In this document: positions 28,713-60,708 of the stretch, in pieces
Layout: each line of letters starts with the position of its first letter
Position numbering within the stretch: position 1 is the first letter of the stretch
Translations under genes and position numbers: made by a program
From: Enchytraeus crypticus
Taxonomy: Eukaryota > Annelida > Clitellata > Enchytraeida > Enchytraeidae
Direction of reading: 5' to 3'
DNA length: 64,000 nt
Assembly (NCBI GenBank): GCA_905160935.1
Contig: CAJHZI010000697.1
Coordinates: forward strand, 812,001-876,000
Notes under the pieces: generated by a model
What the model was told of the DNA's origin: nothing
Databases searched by the model: none
The model's input: the letters and a program-made list of their open reading frames with translations, nothing else

Positions 28713-28810
28713 GCTCGTGTTGTGTCCGGGACACTGGAGAATAGATCTACCGTTAACTTTACGTGTTGTAAGAGGCGACAGAACACAAACTAAGGGCAGT
28801 TTCGTGAAAC
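28713..28810 (+). mobile_element. Family-C SINE, 5' part
   Basis: ctcgtgttgtgtccgggac and following; truncated before the central core. Confidence 0.55.
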
Positions 28811-29229
28811 CATTGATATGGCATGGCCTTATGTGAAGAGATTAACTTGTTCTATGGAGTGCTCTTTACGTAGCCTGAAAGAAGACTTTGACTACGAATG
28901 CGGACCTTGGATCTGCCACTTGACACTAGAGAGGAAGAGAGAATCAGCGAGTGTAGTAAGATACTATAGCTATTCTCGTTCTCTCTTATTCTTTCTGTCT
29001 TGCTCTCCCTTTCTCTTTGCAATATACATGTAATAAACGATATTCTTAGTTTTGTATGTCTGTTTGTACGTCCGTTAGTATGTGGGTTGGCAGAACTCTA
29101 AGCATTCTGCTCGTGCATGTTTTCGTTAAGTAGCGTAACTGCGAGGATGCGAGGAAGAATTTCCTCACAGGAATGGGAAGCGTTTACTAACTGCTTAGAA
29201 CTACTGTTTAGTAATAAGTGGGCGCAAAA

Positions 29230-29400
29230 TACAAGAGTGGGGGGGCATGAGGATCCCCCCGTAAAAACCGTCAAGTGTCAGCTTGCAACCGAGGTACTAG
29301 CGGGTTGGTCTAATAAACACGAGATTAAGAGTTCGGGTTTGTCTAATAAGCACGAGATTAAGAGTTCAAAGCCTTGCAAAACAGACATACAGCGTCTTCT
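29230..29400. repeat. G/C-run palindrome and 31-bp direct repeat
   Basis: gtgggggggcatgaggatcc followed by cccc, then gtctaataa(a/g)cacgagatta repeated twice. Confidence 0.65.
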
Positions 29401-29584
29401 CTGACATTCTGCCATTTTAACGACCGAAACTGTACTAAAAGTGTACACTTGTGGAATGGACTTTTTGTTATTTGAATTAATTTTTTGGTATTTTAGTTTG
29501 GTACTTAAATCATTGGCCGTCAGTTCTTTAAAGATATGGCTCTTATTATTATTTGTTTCAAATCGTTCTAGTGAATTCGTATTG

Positions 29585-29650
29585 ACTTGTGATGGGGACG
29601 TCCCTGACATCATTCTAGTATGAGGAACCGGACGTTAAATCTTTATTATT
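29585..29650 (+). mobile_element. Family-B SINE, 3' end only
   Basis: gacgtccctgacatcatt ... gaaccggacgttaaatct and an ATT tail. Confidence 0.65.
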
Positions 29651-30072
29651 ATTAATATAATTATAATTATAATTAAAATGTAAATTATATAACTATAATT
29701 ATAATAATAATTATATATTTTTTATCTATTTATAACATATCTCCCCTTGAAATCAGTCAGGCTTTTACCACTTACAATCAGTCAGTCAGTCAGTCAGTCA
29801 GTCAGCAGATGTTTGGTTCATCACATTTATACCAGTAAGGCCTGTCTCGATCATTTTCACGCTCTCGACCTCACAACATCAAGCTCTCTCACTGTCTCTG
29901 AGTCTTTCAATCCGCCGGTCTCCTCTCCTACACATAGTAGACTTTAAACATCTCCTCAGGAGTCCTAAAGAGTCAGTAAAGTGATATCTGTAGAAAGTTA
30001 TTTGGAATTTACTCTCGGCTGAAGAGATTCTATTGTACTTTTGATACATTCTATTGAAGTAGCTATAGAGAA

Positions 30073-49998
<19,926 letters not shown>

Positions 49999-50035
49999 TC
50001 CCTTCTTCCTCCTACTCCATCTCAATTCCACCACG

Positions 50036-51161
50036 GTGAGTCTTTGTCTTCCTCGTACACCATCTCAATTATACCACAGTCAGGATTTGGTATTGGCTCA
50101 AATCAATCAATCAATCAATCAACAAGAATTTAACGTCCGCTTCCTAGCCAAAAGGCAGAGGACTTCTCTTGTAGACTCTACACAATGAAACTACAGGGTG
50201 AGTGATTAGTAACAACTCCTTCACACTATTTCACACTTTATTTGTTAGTGGCAACAGCGGTTTGGTTTCTGCCTCTTAAAAACTACGTCCGTGGTTCAAA
50301 TGGTGGGATCGCCTGTCCCTGAAATCCTAAGCTTTGTGAAAAGGGCACTGGTTGTTTTGGATGTTGGATAGCGGAAGAGATTACAAGTTTACCTGAGCAG
50401 CAGAAGGCCATCACTTCAAATATCAGCCGGACAGTCTCTAACAGTATTCCTTGTGATAAGAAAAGAGGCGTTAAACTTTATTTAGTAACCCTTCTATTGT
50501 CAGTATAATTATAAAGGCGATTGAAGGGTTCTGAATCAAAGTCAATGACGATAGTACCATCGGCGACAGATTAGGAAGTGACTTGAACAATTTTGAATCG
50601 CTACTATTGATACCCCAAAATGAGAATAATATTAGTTATCCGGGTATGACGTATAGCCTATCTAACTTATTAGACAACAACAATAAGAGCAACTAAAGCT
50701 ATTACAGCGTTACTGTTGATAGTGCCATCATCGGATATCATTGAAATTATTCAAGCCGACGAAAAAATGCAAATCAAGTATCCAGAATATCAGTACAGAG
50801 CTAGGGAATTAAAGAAAAAGAAGCATAAGATAAAAAGACACATGCTACTACATGTGTGTGTATTGAGCCCAGTGTTTCATAAACCAAACATGCCAATCCG
50901 GTTCCTTATTGCATAGATTGAGATCTAAGGGTTTAATTTCGTAATCTAGCTTATACTATTTCAGATATAAAGCAAGCCCTGATGATCTTACAGTAAATTT
51001 CTTTAAAATAATATTTCCGAGATTCTATTAGATATTGAAGCTCAGACTACTTATCATTATGTAATACTCAACTGGTGCATTGATCGCATTCTTTTAGGCT
51101 TTTATCATGAACTGCTTCAAACTGATATCAAAAATTTATTCTCACTTTTTTCTGCTTGCAG
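50036..51161 (+). other. Prm: Probable paramyosin 3' UTR intron
   Basis: Starts GTGAGT and ends in a pyrimidine-rich tract and cag. Contains an antisense family-A/B 3'-tail fragment (aatttaacgtccgcttcc) near 50120. Confidence 0.5.
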
Positions 51162-51875
51162 AAAACTGCCCGAATGGAAATAAAGAAGCCAATGGTGGAG
51201 CTTGTTGTAAAAAGAACCAATGATATTTTAACGTTGTAGTCACGTGGATAATGACTTATCTTTTCCTTTGCATTATCGTATACCGGAAATATTGACAATA
51301 ATTAAGTTTATTTAGTTTATATTTTATTAAAACACTATCATAAAAAATCCATTTGCGTAGCTAATTCATGTAATTGAAAGTACATTGAGCTCTGCAATAT
51401 TTCTCTTACGAATTCATTTTCAACATACCACTTAGGCCAATATGATTATCTTAGATCTAAGTTTACATGGTCTAGTCTTACAAGTTCTTTAGGTCTAGGC
51501 TTTTAAAAACGTAATAATTAGGCTTTTATATTTCAACTATAGCACTATGTACTTAGACGCAATGGTGTAGCGCCACTGAATGTAGATATATTTCGCCATT
51601 TTTTAGATGTTACCCACGAATTTAGTTGTTATGTTCACCGTAGTATAAACTAGTCATTGACTTTTGTTGATAGATAGATTGCCATTGCCTAACTGTAGGC
51701 CTATTATGTATTTGTTTTTTTTTGTTACGGACGATTTCGTTATATTTTTGTTTATATATGAATATGTTTTAAGAGATCAGTTTAATTTTCGTTATTTTTA
51801 TAAATTTCACGACATTATGTTTTCATTTTTACAACATTAAAATCATTGTATAAATAAAATGTCTTTATTAGTAAT
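51162..51875 (+). other. Prm: Probable paramyosin 3' UTR exon
   Basis: A strong donor (ACG|GTGAG at 50036) lies 37 nt after the stop. A strong acceptor (ctcactttttttctgcttgcag class, ending 51161) would remove 1,126 nt. The exon would run to AATAAA at 51853-51858. If unspliced, the UTR is continuous instead. Confidence 0.5.
51853..51858 (+). terminator. Prm: Candidate poly(A) signal, paramyosin
   Basis: AATAAA followed by a T-rich stretch (tgtctttatta) 1.86 kb after the paramyosin stop. Confidence 0.5.
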
Positions 51876-52196
51876 ATTTAGCTGCTTGCACATTTATCGT
51901 ACCGAAAGAAATTAAATATTTAAGCAATTTAAATCTTACTAAACTATAATCAATGATTAAGTAGAGGGCCTACATACTTCGCAGGCCTAACTCTGGAGAA
52001 TCTTAGTTGGCATTATGATTATAGAAATGATGCTCTGATTTATATTTATTATGATACGAATAAATTATGAATAATATTACCTTTAGTAGAGTAATAAAAG
52101 CATATTATAGCATAGAAAATGCATAACAGTCACATTTTGCTAACAACGTTCAAATGAGTGAGAGGGCCGCGAGTTCGCATTTTACAAAACGTTTGT

Positions 52197-52345
52197 GGCT
52201 TATTATATCTACATTCTCTTAGTGCACTGCCTACTGGCAGGTCCATGGTACATAACGCCTCCACTCTTCTCTGTCTTCCGCCTTCCTCTTCATTTCCACA
52301 CATGAGTGGCTCTTTAAATCATCTAACCTACTTGTTATGATACGA
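52197..52345 (-). mobile_element. LINE 3'-end fragment
   Basis: Antisense copy sharing gtgcactgcc.a..ggcaggtccatgg and the cctccactcttctctgtc stretch with the other copies. Confidence 0.6.
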
Positions 52346-52704
52346 ATAGCTTCTACATTGAATCTTCTAAACATCTACATTGTTTATGGCTTATTACACT
52401 ACAAAATTTAATGCTATATAAAAAAGCAAATTTAAAAAAATTATACAATGCATTAAAAAAACTTATCTGAGAAGTGTGGTAAAAGCAGGAAACTGAAAAG
52501 AAACTGAAATGGAAAGGTGTAGGTAAATTGGAAGAGTAACCAAAAAGACAGATTGCGTAAAATATGTAGAAAGTGAATATACAAGAATCTATTTGTGACA
52601 TCTGACTGTCGCAGCCTTAAAATTTGAATGACAGCAAAGCAAATTGGGTTAAAACCAAATTCAATACATAGAAATGCATCGTAACACAATAAGCGTAAAC
52701 TGTC

Positions 52705-52710
<6 letters not shown>

Positions 52711-52745
<35 letters not shown>
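52711..52745. repeat. CT microsatellite
   Basis: Pure (CT)n, intergenic between paramyosin and the CNG gene. Confidence 0.93.
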
Positions 52746-52748
<3 letters not shown>

Positions 52749-53300
52749 CATTCCTTCCTCAAGTTTTGGAACATAATGACATGGCTTGTACACATACAAA
52801 ATCAAATTTTTAAATCGATTACATCAATCGGCACTCTTTCAGTACATCAATTTACATCATTAAAAATAAAGGCGTTTTGTATAATTATTCTCTTGCAAAT
52901 GTAAACGACTCATTAATTCCAAGTTGATGATTGCAAATTGCGTTATTTCTTACATTGATTAATATTTACTGATACGTCTTTCAGTGTAAATACATAGCCT
53001 ATATCTTAAGTGTAGGCTGCATTAGCCTCTATTGCACTCTTAATGCTCTGATTGATTTTTAGATTGATCAGCTGATGATTGTTTTATAAATTACTGCATA
53101 TAACTAATAAAAATTGCCTCTTCTTTCTCTTCAGCATTTTGAAAATTATGCTCACATGCAATTAATTTTTTAAAAAATTTGAAACCAATGACATTGAGAA
53201 TCTCCCCAGAGGGTTGAAAGTTTTGAATACCACTGAGAAAGTAATAGAAACTGAACGGTAAAGTCAGTCAACATAGCACAATTAGAAGTATATTATGAGC

Positions 53301-53456
53301 CTATGATTGATGTAGGTCAATGATGTGCTGAGATTTGATCATTTGTTCCACACGGATGAGCCTGTATTGCACATCTTTCTGAAAACTGTCCATGTTTGTT
53401 ATCAACGATCCCACCTTCACTCTCACTATATCGTACGTACCCTCCATTAGCTCAAC
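53301..53456 (-). CDS. CNGA: CNG channel last exon, leucine zipper
   Basis: Acceptor gtttcgcag, 51 codons plus [23 protein letters not shown] and [14 protein letters not shown] align with the CLZ coiled coil that sets CNGA assembly; the tail after it is very short. Confidence 0.88.
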   Translation of the reverse strand, partial: VELMEGTYDIVRVKVGSLITNMDSFQKDVQYRLIRVEQMIKSQHIIDLHQS

Positions 53457-56400
53457 CTGCGAAACAAAATAGACAAGGCAAAATATGATAACCCTTACGA
53501 CAGAGATTTCGTGTCTTTTTTGGAAATATTATTTTGTGTTTTGAGCCCAGATTTTCTTAAACTATTTATTGATGTTAACGTGTATAGCATACAGGGCAAG
53601 AATGTAACTGTCTGTTACAGTATTAATGCAGTTTGATTAAGTTATTGTAGTGCAGATAATAATAATTATAATAACCTCCGGCAATTTCTATAGCGTTGTC
53701 ATGGCCGGTGTCCGGTTTTCGAAACCACTTTACAGGTTCCTTGAAGATCTCTCCTTAGCAAGAAAGTGTCTGGCAGTTGAATCTCTTCCCATATGGCTGG
53801 AGCCATTGGCAAAGTCGGTAAGATACTCGACCACGGATCAGTATGTGCGGGGTTCAAATCCTGGGCTCGCCCGTCACTGACATCGCTTTCGAGTGAGGAA
53901 ATTAACGTTAACCTTAGCTTTAGCAGCTTTTTTAGTCACGTTACTGATTCACCTAAAGATACTATATGTAGATACGACTGATAGGAGATTGATGATAACT
54001 TTGAAGATCACCCGTAGAGGATTCACATGCAGAATTTGATCCATCGACCCTAATGCGCTTTTGAATATTGTAACTTAAAGAAGCGATTTCAGTATAGCCG
54101 AAGGTTATTCAATTACATTTGTTCTTTACAGACGTGTTAGTGATATAGCCAAACACTCTTACCTTGTCCTTCAAGGAAGTCTGATCCATGACTTGGTGTT
54201 TGGCAGCCTCTTCATCCAGCAGGTTGTCTTTCCTCAGCAGTTGGCGACCTTTTTCGATGAGCATGCTCTTTGCCTCTGGATATTCTGAGAGCGAATCCCA
54301 GAGATCTTCCTTTGACAGGACGAACAAGTCCGAGTATCCCACGCTGCGTATGCTAGCCGTCCTTCTGTTTCCGTTCTTGTTTCCTTAATAAATCAATCAG
54401 TTTTAAATGAAGTTAACGGTAGCGGGTTTAAATATTGCCTAATTCGTTGTAAGCTATGTATTCTAATAAAATGCAATTTAATAAATTGCTTCCATTTACT
54501 TATATCAGAAAATATTAATAAATTTAAATTCGCTGGGAAATTTATGGTTGATACACAGTTTATATCATACTTCATGTTAACTTAGAATCTGTTTTAACTT
54601 TGCTAAAAACTTTAAATCATGGCAGTGCAGTGATTTACCCGCTATATTTAGAACGCTGATTTCGCCAAACACAGTTCCAGGCAATAGTGTAGCGAACACG
54701 GTATCGTTATCCGGACCTCCCACCACATTCAACTTGCCTCTCTTGATGATGTACAGCTCCTTCCCGATATCTCCCTTCCTACAAACAAAGTCTCCTGGAC
54801 TGAAGACCTGCAGCTTTAGCTTCATTACGAGCTCTGTCAGCAATCCTTCCTCACATTCCTGTCAAATATTGTTCAGTTAGGTATTAACTATACAAGTACA
54901 CACACCGTGTAAACCTTCTGCATAGTAGGGCCTACTTTTAGATTTATGTAGTATCATCATCATCGTAATCGTCGCAATCGTCGTCGTCGTCGTCATCATC
55001 ATCATCATCATCTTCCCGAGAATCCCAATTAACTTGGGTCGGGAATTTAGATTTATGTAATGATGGTTATATATTAAGCAACAATTACAGGGTCAACGCT
55101 GTCAAAGCAGAGCTATAAAACAAGTTCCAAGCATTCTAGCATAATATATCATAATTAAGCAGCATACAAAGATAAAGAAAAGTTCAACATAAACAAATGA
55201 AGAATCAAGAAAGTGTCAAAGAGTACAAGTGTATCAAGAGTAGTGTTTGTTGATTAGTGTACTATTACAGGTTCACTATTATATCATTCCTAATCGATTA
55301 ATTAATTTATCCGTGAAACTACCCGTTCCTATGTGTGTGCACAAGTAAATGATTAACTATAGATAATATTGTTCTCTTATTTATAGACGATAAAAAATTA
55401 ACTTTAAAACTTTAAAGTTAACTTTTTCAGTTTAGCTTTTTAAGTGTTAAACCTTTAACGCTTTGCTTTGTGACTCGCAAAGCAAAGTTGGCAGAACTTC
55501 TAATTTTTCTCCGCGAGCATCTGATCTACTAATTAATTAATTTCTAATTTATCGATAGCTAGGTTAGTTTATATATAAATTAATTGATTCAAACCTTAAA
55601 GATAGCCACTCTCTTCAAGGCCTCCATATTGACGCTGATGGCTATCTCAGCCCTTAGCTTGGCTGGAAGGGCCTGTAGAGTACTCTCTCCACTCAGAGAC
55701 TGCTTGTTGTTCCACAGGTAGTCGTACCACTTGACTATCTTATCCTCAAGCTTCCTGTCTACCTTACGAAGTCTCATGTATCTCTTCACCGCATCAACTC
55801 TCTGCTGGAAATCCGAGCGTTGAGCATTCATGTTGGATAACATACTGCAAAACAAGAGACACAGTGTCAGTGTGGTATATACTGTTATAGATAATAACAA
55901 CAGACACAGTACTAGTGTGGCATATACTGTGAGATAATAACAACAGACACAGTGCTAGTGTGTCATATACTGTAAGATAATAACAACAGACAAAGTGCTA
56001 GTGTGGCATATACTGTGAGATAATAACAACAGACAAAGTGCTAGTGTGTCATATACTGTAAGATAATAACAACAGACAAAGTGCTAGTGTGTCATATACT
56101 GTAAGATAATAACAACAGATACAGTGCTAGTGTGTCATATACTGTAAGATAATAACATATACTGTAAGATAATAACAACAGACATAGTACTAGTGTGGCA
56201 TATACTGTAAGATAATAACAACAGGAGGTAGGCCTATTAAAAGAGATCTTAGAAGTTAGAATGGAAGGAAAAAGAGGCAGAGGCTGGCCAAGGTTAGGTA
56301 TGTTAGACGATTTAAAGATCCACTCATATGTCGAAATGAAGAGGAAAGCGGAAGACAGAGAAGAGTGGAGGCGTTATATACCATGGACCTGCCAGTAGGC

Positions 56401-59400
56401 AGTGCACTAAGAGAGACTAAGAGAGAGAAAAATAACAGACAGTGTTAGGGTGAGACAGAAATTACTCAGTTATACAATTACTCGAATTAGCTACCAAATA
56501 TTTTCTCAATGAGTGCAATTCGATTAAACAACTTCCTAAATAACTAATGATTCTTATATGAATACGATTTCGAAGTTTTATATGATTTTAAATTTAAGCC
56601 CACGTATAAAAATAAAGAGTATGCGTATGCATTCATTCGAGAAATCAGTCAACCAACTGCTAAGACAGAGTTTCATCTAGAAAGTGAAGCTACTGTAAAT
56701 ATTAAGTTGCAACATCTGTAAAGTAAAAAATATTCTTACACGAACGAATTTCACGCTAATTTAAATTTATGTCTATCACAAGGCAAAGAAAATACCAATG
56801 GAAAGCTATTCAAAGCTCGTACTAGATAGAGCTCAATTGTGCTCTTTATGACGACCGTTTTATTTGCATTCTGTCTCGTTGTATGCGCTTTGTGTATATT
56901 TTGATTCAGTTCATTGGCGTAACCACCGGGGGGGACAGTGGGGACACGTCCCCCAGAATTTAGACTCGGGGGGACTTGCATGCAAATGTCCCCCCCAGAA
57001 TTTAGGCTCAAATATATATACTTTATGTAAGAAATTGTGCGTATTTTCGATGTCGCTCAATATAACTGCATGTGTAAGTATTACTGGCATATATAGAGCC
57101 GAGCTGTAGATCGAGTGGTAAACTGATACGCTTCCATGATATTAATTAATGACATAGCTGTAGTTGTACTGTATATGCTCGGCAATAGACTCCTATATAC
57201 TGTCACATACTTTAGTTTTATATAGGAGACTATAAGGCTGAACGACCTATGTTCAGTGAGTGTGACGAAACGTGGCAGAGTGCCAACTTGCCGAGCTAAG
57301 CGGGATGAAACTCTATTGGCCTACCTAGAGTTTGCGGCTGCTTAGGCCTATTGTATCTTGAGAGGCCAACTTATCAACCATCAGTAGATGCTCTGAAAAA
57401 TGTGCATAAAGGCTTAGCTTATGGAGTTTGTTCATAGACAGTATACAAAGTTCTGCATAATTGCATCATGGACAAATTTATGTTAAAGACCAAGAAGCCT
57501 CGTCTGGTAAGAATTAATATATTACTAATTTCGATTTTGAATTCTGAAAGTTGTAAATGCAATTTCATAGTATCATTCAGAGTAGATCAGAGTAGTTTTG
57601 TTAGAAAATCTCGAGGAATTTGTGCACAGCACTGCTTCTACTATACAGGGCAAGGCCACTGCCAGTGGATCGATTTTTGAAAGTTAAAAGCTGGTAAAGC
57701 TAATGTTAATGTCAGTTTCCTCACTCTAAAGCGATGTCAGTGACGGGCTAGCCCATGATTTGAACTTCTCACATACTGATCCGCGGTCGAGTACCTTACC
57801 GACATCGCTACTGGCTTCAGCCAGTAGTTGTACTGTGTATGCTAGTGAAACTAATTCCCCCCCCCCCCTTATCCACTGCTCATACATATATATATTCACA
57901 CATAGAAATTGCCATAAAAACAATGAAAATATTGCTTAAATTGTTTTATCGGTGGGTCTAAGGGGGGGAGCAGGTTCAAGTCCCCCCCGTGGATACGCCA
58001 ATGATTGTGTCCCCCCAGATTTTCGATCGTGGTTACGCCTATGATTCAGTTACAAATAAATGATCATGGTTCTCTCGTGCATTTAAATAAAAGCTTGGAT
58101 TCTGTCTACAGTAATGCAACAAAATATTCCAACCTGCCCACTTTTCCGACGATGGTGGCAAATACAAACACCCCCACGAGGAAGTCGATGGTGAGAAAGA
58201 GGAATTCGACGTCGTTGGTGGGCAGAGGCAGGTCGGCTATGGTCGTCATGGCCATCATGGACCAGAAGAACGAGTGCAGGTACATCCTGGTCAGAGTGGC
58301 GCTCTCGTTTGGTCCGTTACTTTCGTCTATAGACGGGTACACCTGTTGTAAGATAACCATATTTCTATTACTGGCTGGAGCCAGTGGCGAAGTCGGTAAG
58401 ATATTGAGGTTGGTACTCGACCGTGGATCAGTATGTGTGGGGTTCAAATCCTGGGCTCGCCTGTCACTGACATCGCTTTCTAGTGAGGAAACTGACGTTA
58501 ATCTTAGCCTTTTTAGCTTTTACTTTACCGACATCGCCACTATCGGTAAGATATTCGACCGCAGATCAGCATATGCGGGTTTCAAATCCTGCGCCAGTTA
58601 CTGTCATCCCTTTCGAGTGCCGAAACTGACGTTAGCATTGGTTTTTCTACATGAATGTTTCTATAAAGTAGCATGGATTAAAAACAACCCATATTTCTCA
58701 ATATACAACGATCTTAAAGGACCAAATTCAATGTAAATGATTTTAATATTGTTTTCTTAAACTTATATGTTTACTGCATGTATCTCGACCCGAACTGGGA
58801 TTCAAAGGAAGATGATGATGATGCTTAATGCATATTTCAAATTTAATTTCTTATTTTGTTTTCATACATATTTCATATAGAATTGGTAAAATAACTGAAA
58901 TATGGATATATGGATATAAGTCTAAATAAATATGAATAAATCTAAATAAATGACTGCGAATAAACCTAAATAGACATGAGAACGTGAGTAAAGTACCTAC
59001 CCAAGGATCAGTGCCGAACCCTATCCAGTAGCTGATCTGGAAAAAGAAACAAGCGTTCCAGTGGATGAGGATGAGGATGTAGGTGATGAGGTTTACAATA
59101 CGGAACATATTCGGGTGATTACTCCTTGCCTCGATTCTATCGAAGCACAGAAACAGCCTTTTCATCTAAAGCAACAACAAACGCGAATAGAAAATCTCCA
59201 GTAGAGGCCAACATGAACAAATTAGAGTAACATAAGTTACTTTAATTTGTTAGTTTCTAAGTGACTTACTACTTATGTAAAGTTAATTTGCGTTCATAGT
59301 AGCTTCACAGCCACTGTTACTTTTATTTTATATAGCTTAGTTTATCCACCGCGACATTTACAGCATTGTTAAAGTACACATGTATATGTAATATGATGGA

Positions 59401-60708
59401 ACATCGCGTTCAGAACATAAATGTTGAGTGTTATGTCGTTTTTGCCTTCTAAAATTCCGTGAAGCTGGTTATCAGTGGCATAACGTAGCAAAATCAACTC
59501 TCACATAAGAGCTAATAGTTCTAATGTCCACTTAATCATTCAATTTGCATTACAACAGTAACATTATTTCTCACTATAGCTGTAAGAATATGTTTTTCAG
59601 CATTGGATATCTCGTAATTTGGTAAAGAATACACTCAAATTCAATAAAATTGCAATTATACTTAAAATTTATTTTACATTTACAATAGAAAGTTTAAATA
59701 TTATTTACAACGGGCCAGGAACAAATAAATCACTCTCGAAGACTGGTCAGCAGCCATGACATTGCTATACATCGGTCATGACACTGCTATACATCGGTCA
59801 TGACATTGTTATACATCGGTCATGACACTGCTATACATCGGTCATGACATTGCTATACCATAGGTAATGACACTGCTGTTTCAATGATGGCTATAGTTCC
59901 ACAAAATTCTGTGCAGAACTCATCAAATGCTTATTAAATGGCCACGCTAAAAATTACTTGATAAGTTTTTCTCTACTCAAACTTTATTTTATGTTACGAA
60001 ACTCGGCAAAGCCTTATAGTGAAAAAATGTTATTGTATATTTATTCAGACATCAGAATTACAAATTCAACAATGTAGAATTTTGAATATAGAATTAATAT
60101 ATTCACATATGCGTAGTCTTTCTCTAACCAATGGAATTGATAACAGTTTGCAAACGTGTTAGTTAAATAAATGGAGCCTTGTTGTGCCGGGTTTTGAAGA
60201 ATAGGCCAATCGTGGACTGCATGTGTCGTGAAAGGCGACAAAGCATTAAGATCCAAATCAACGTCATAAAGAGCATTCGGTTTGTGAGCGCCTAGGCTTC
60301 AGAAATAGCTACAACATTTTCTAATCCCGACCCTAGTTAAACTGAGATTCAAGGGAATGTGATGATGATGATGATGATGACGACGATGAATTAGATAAAT
60401 GAATGCTGCTAATAGCCAAATAAGAGACAACACGTAGAGAAAAGTAAAGGCTACTGTAGTCGAGCATAATAATAGAAACAGATAGAAAGACGAAGACATC
60501 GAATTCAAAGCAATAAAACATAGAACTCTTGCAGAACTCACTCTGATGATTCTGTTAATTCTCACGAGAGTAAATCGAGTGCCTAGCCAGGTGTAGAGTA
60601 TGTCAGTGGGTAAGAGTGCTATAAGGTCAACCTTGAACTGAAGCCTCTTCGTGTAGTTTCTCCTTAGCTTCGCCACATCCGTTACCGTCAGACCTTGCTC
60701 CAGATATT
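53301..60708 (-). CDS. CNGA: CNGA-type cyclic nucleotide-gated channel, no S1-S2 exon found
   Basis: CNG channels are tetrameric cation channels opened by cGMP or cAMP in sensory and other neurons. Seven exons on the minus strand, phase-consistent, encode in order: S2-S3 linker ([20 protein letters not shown]), S3-S4, S5 ([18 protein letters not shown]), pore with filter [10 protein letters not shown]6 ([20 protein letters not shown]), C-linker ([20 protein letters not shown]), cyclic nucleotide-binding domain ([12 protein letters not shown], then [16 protein letters not shown]), and C-terminal leucine zipper. The phosphate-binding FGEI and Arg-Thr pair are intact. An Asp follows RK in the C-helix ([11 protein letters not shown]), where CNGA1 has its cGMP-preferring Asp. 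The leucine zipper and overall similarity fit A-type subunits. Without S1-S2 the coding length is about 462-466 codons versus 630-690 for full CNGA. Exons: 60542-60708, 59001-59165, 58134-58342, 55595-55844, 54639-54858, 54163-54383, 53301-53456. Confidence 0.93.
53790..53930 (+). mobile_element. Family-A tRNA-derived SINE
   Basis: ggggttcaaatcctgggc box B and 3' end gaggaaattaacgttaacc. In the last CNG intron. Confidence 0.8.
54163..54383 (-). CDS. CNGA: CNG channel exon, binding domain part 2
   Basis: Acceptor ttattaag, donor [29 protein letters not shown] and C-helix [20 protein letters not shown]. Confidence 0.94.
54639..54858 (-). CDS. CNGA: CNG channel exon, cyclic nucleotide-binding domain part 1
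   Basis: Acceptor tttgacag, donor [47 protein letters not shown], and [11 protein letters not shown] of the phosphate-binding cassette. Confidence 0.95.
55595..55844 (-). CDS. CNGA: CNG channel exon, C-linker
   Basis: Acceptor ttttgcag, donor [69 protein letters not shown]: canonical CNG C-linker. Confidence 0.95.
55840..56222 (-). repeat. Acceptor-anchored minisatellite, CNG intron
   Basis: On the minus strand the ~49-bp unit contains a pyrimidine tract and ACAG|TATATG; the true junction is GCAG|TATGTT at 55844. About seven or eight copies. Confidence 0.75.
56227..56425 (+). mobile_element. LINE 3'-end fragment
   Basis: Sense copy; a degraded frame reads as the RT C-terminal tail (GRRGRGWP-like then [14 protein letters not shown]). 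Lies in a CNG intron. Confidence 0.65.
56912..58043. mobile_element. hAT-like element with 8-bp target duplication
   Basis: Termini CATTGGCGTAACCAC and (reverse complement) CATAGGCGTAACCAC are flanked by identical 8-bp copies ATTCAGTT (56904-56911 and 58044-58051). Runs of G and C mark the subterminal regions. Inside, [13 protein letters not shown] followed by GTAAGA (57468 on) resembles the start of a hAT transposase gene, the rest being lost. A family-A SINE is nested at 57690-57825. Lies in the CNG intron next to the pore exon. Confidence 0.82.
57690..57825 (-). mobile_element. Family-A SINE nested in hAT-like element
   Basis: Antisense copy with catgatttgaacttctcac as diverged box B; younger than its host element. 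Confidence 0.75.
58134..58342 (-). CDS. CNGA: CNG channel exon, pore and S6
   Basis: Acceptor ttacaacag, donor AG|GTTGGA. Encodes [17 protein letters not shown], pore helix FFWSMMAM, filter TTIADLPLP and S6. Filter Ala replaces the usual Gly. Confidence 0.94.
58372..58520 (+). mobile_element. Family-A tRNA-derived SINE
   Basis: Same box B and 3' end; in the CNG intron upstream of the pore exon, antisense to the gene. Confidence 0.8.
58535..58640 (+). mobile_element. Family-A SINE, partial
   Basis: Second, more diverged copy directly after the previous one (gggtttcaaatcctgcgc). Confidence 0.7.
59001..59165 (-). CDS. CNGA: CNG channel exon, S4-S5
   Basis: Acceptor gctttag, donor TGG|GTAGGT. 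Encodes [20 protein letters not shown] and S5 [18 protein letters not shown], ending FGTDPW. Confidence 0.94.
59750..59870 (+). repeat. 22-bp tandem repeat, CNG intron
   Basis: catcggtcatgacactgctata units, four to five copies. Confidence 0.85.
60182..60385 (+). mobile_element. Family-C SINE-like repeat
   Basis: gagcattcggtttgtgagcg core and (GAT)n tail, in the CNG intron between S4 exons. Confidence 0.7.
60542..60708 (-). CDS. CNGA: CNG channel exon, S2-S3 linker to S4
   Basis: Acceptor tacttag, donor AGA|GTGAGT. Encodes [35 protein letters not shown] (S3) and the start of S4, VRINRIIR. Confidence 0.93.

Larger units (their letters stand above)
51876..53300. other. Convergent intergenic interval
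   Basis: 1.4 kb between the paramyosin poly(A) signal and the CNG stop; holds a LINE 3' fragment and a CT run. CNG 3' UTR must lie here but I see no clear minus-strand AATAAA. Confidence 0.5.

Noticed and set aside
28818..29033. 71-codon + strand ORF
   Set aside because: Lies over family-C and antisense family-D repeat sequence; no homology to a host gene.
58005..58736. 243-codon + strand ORF across the CNG pore exon
   Set aside because: Antisense shadow of the pore exon joined to translated SINE copies.
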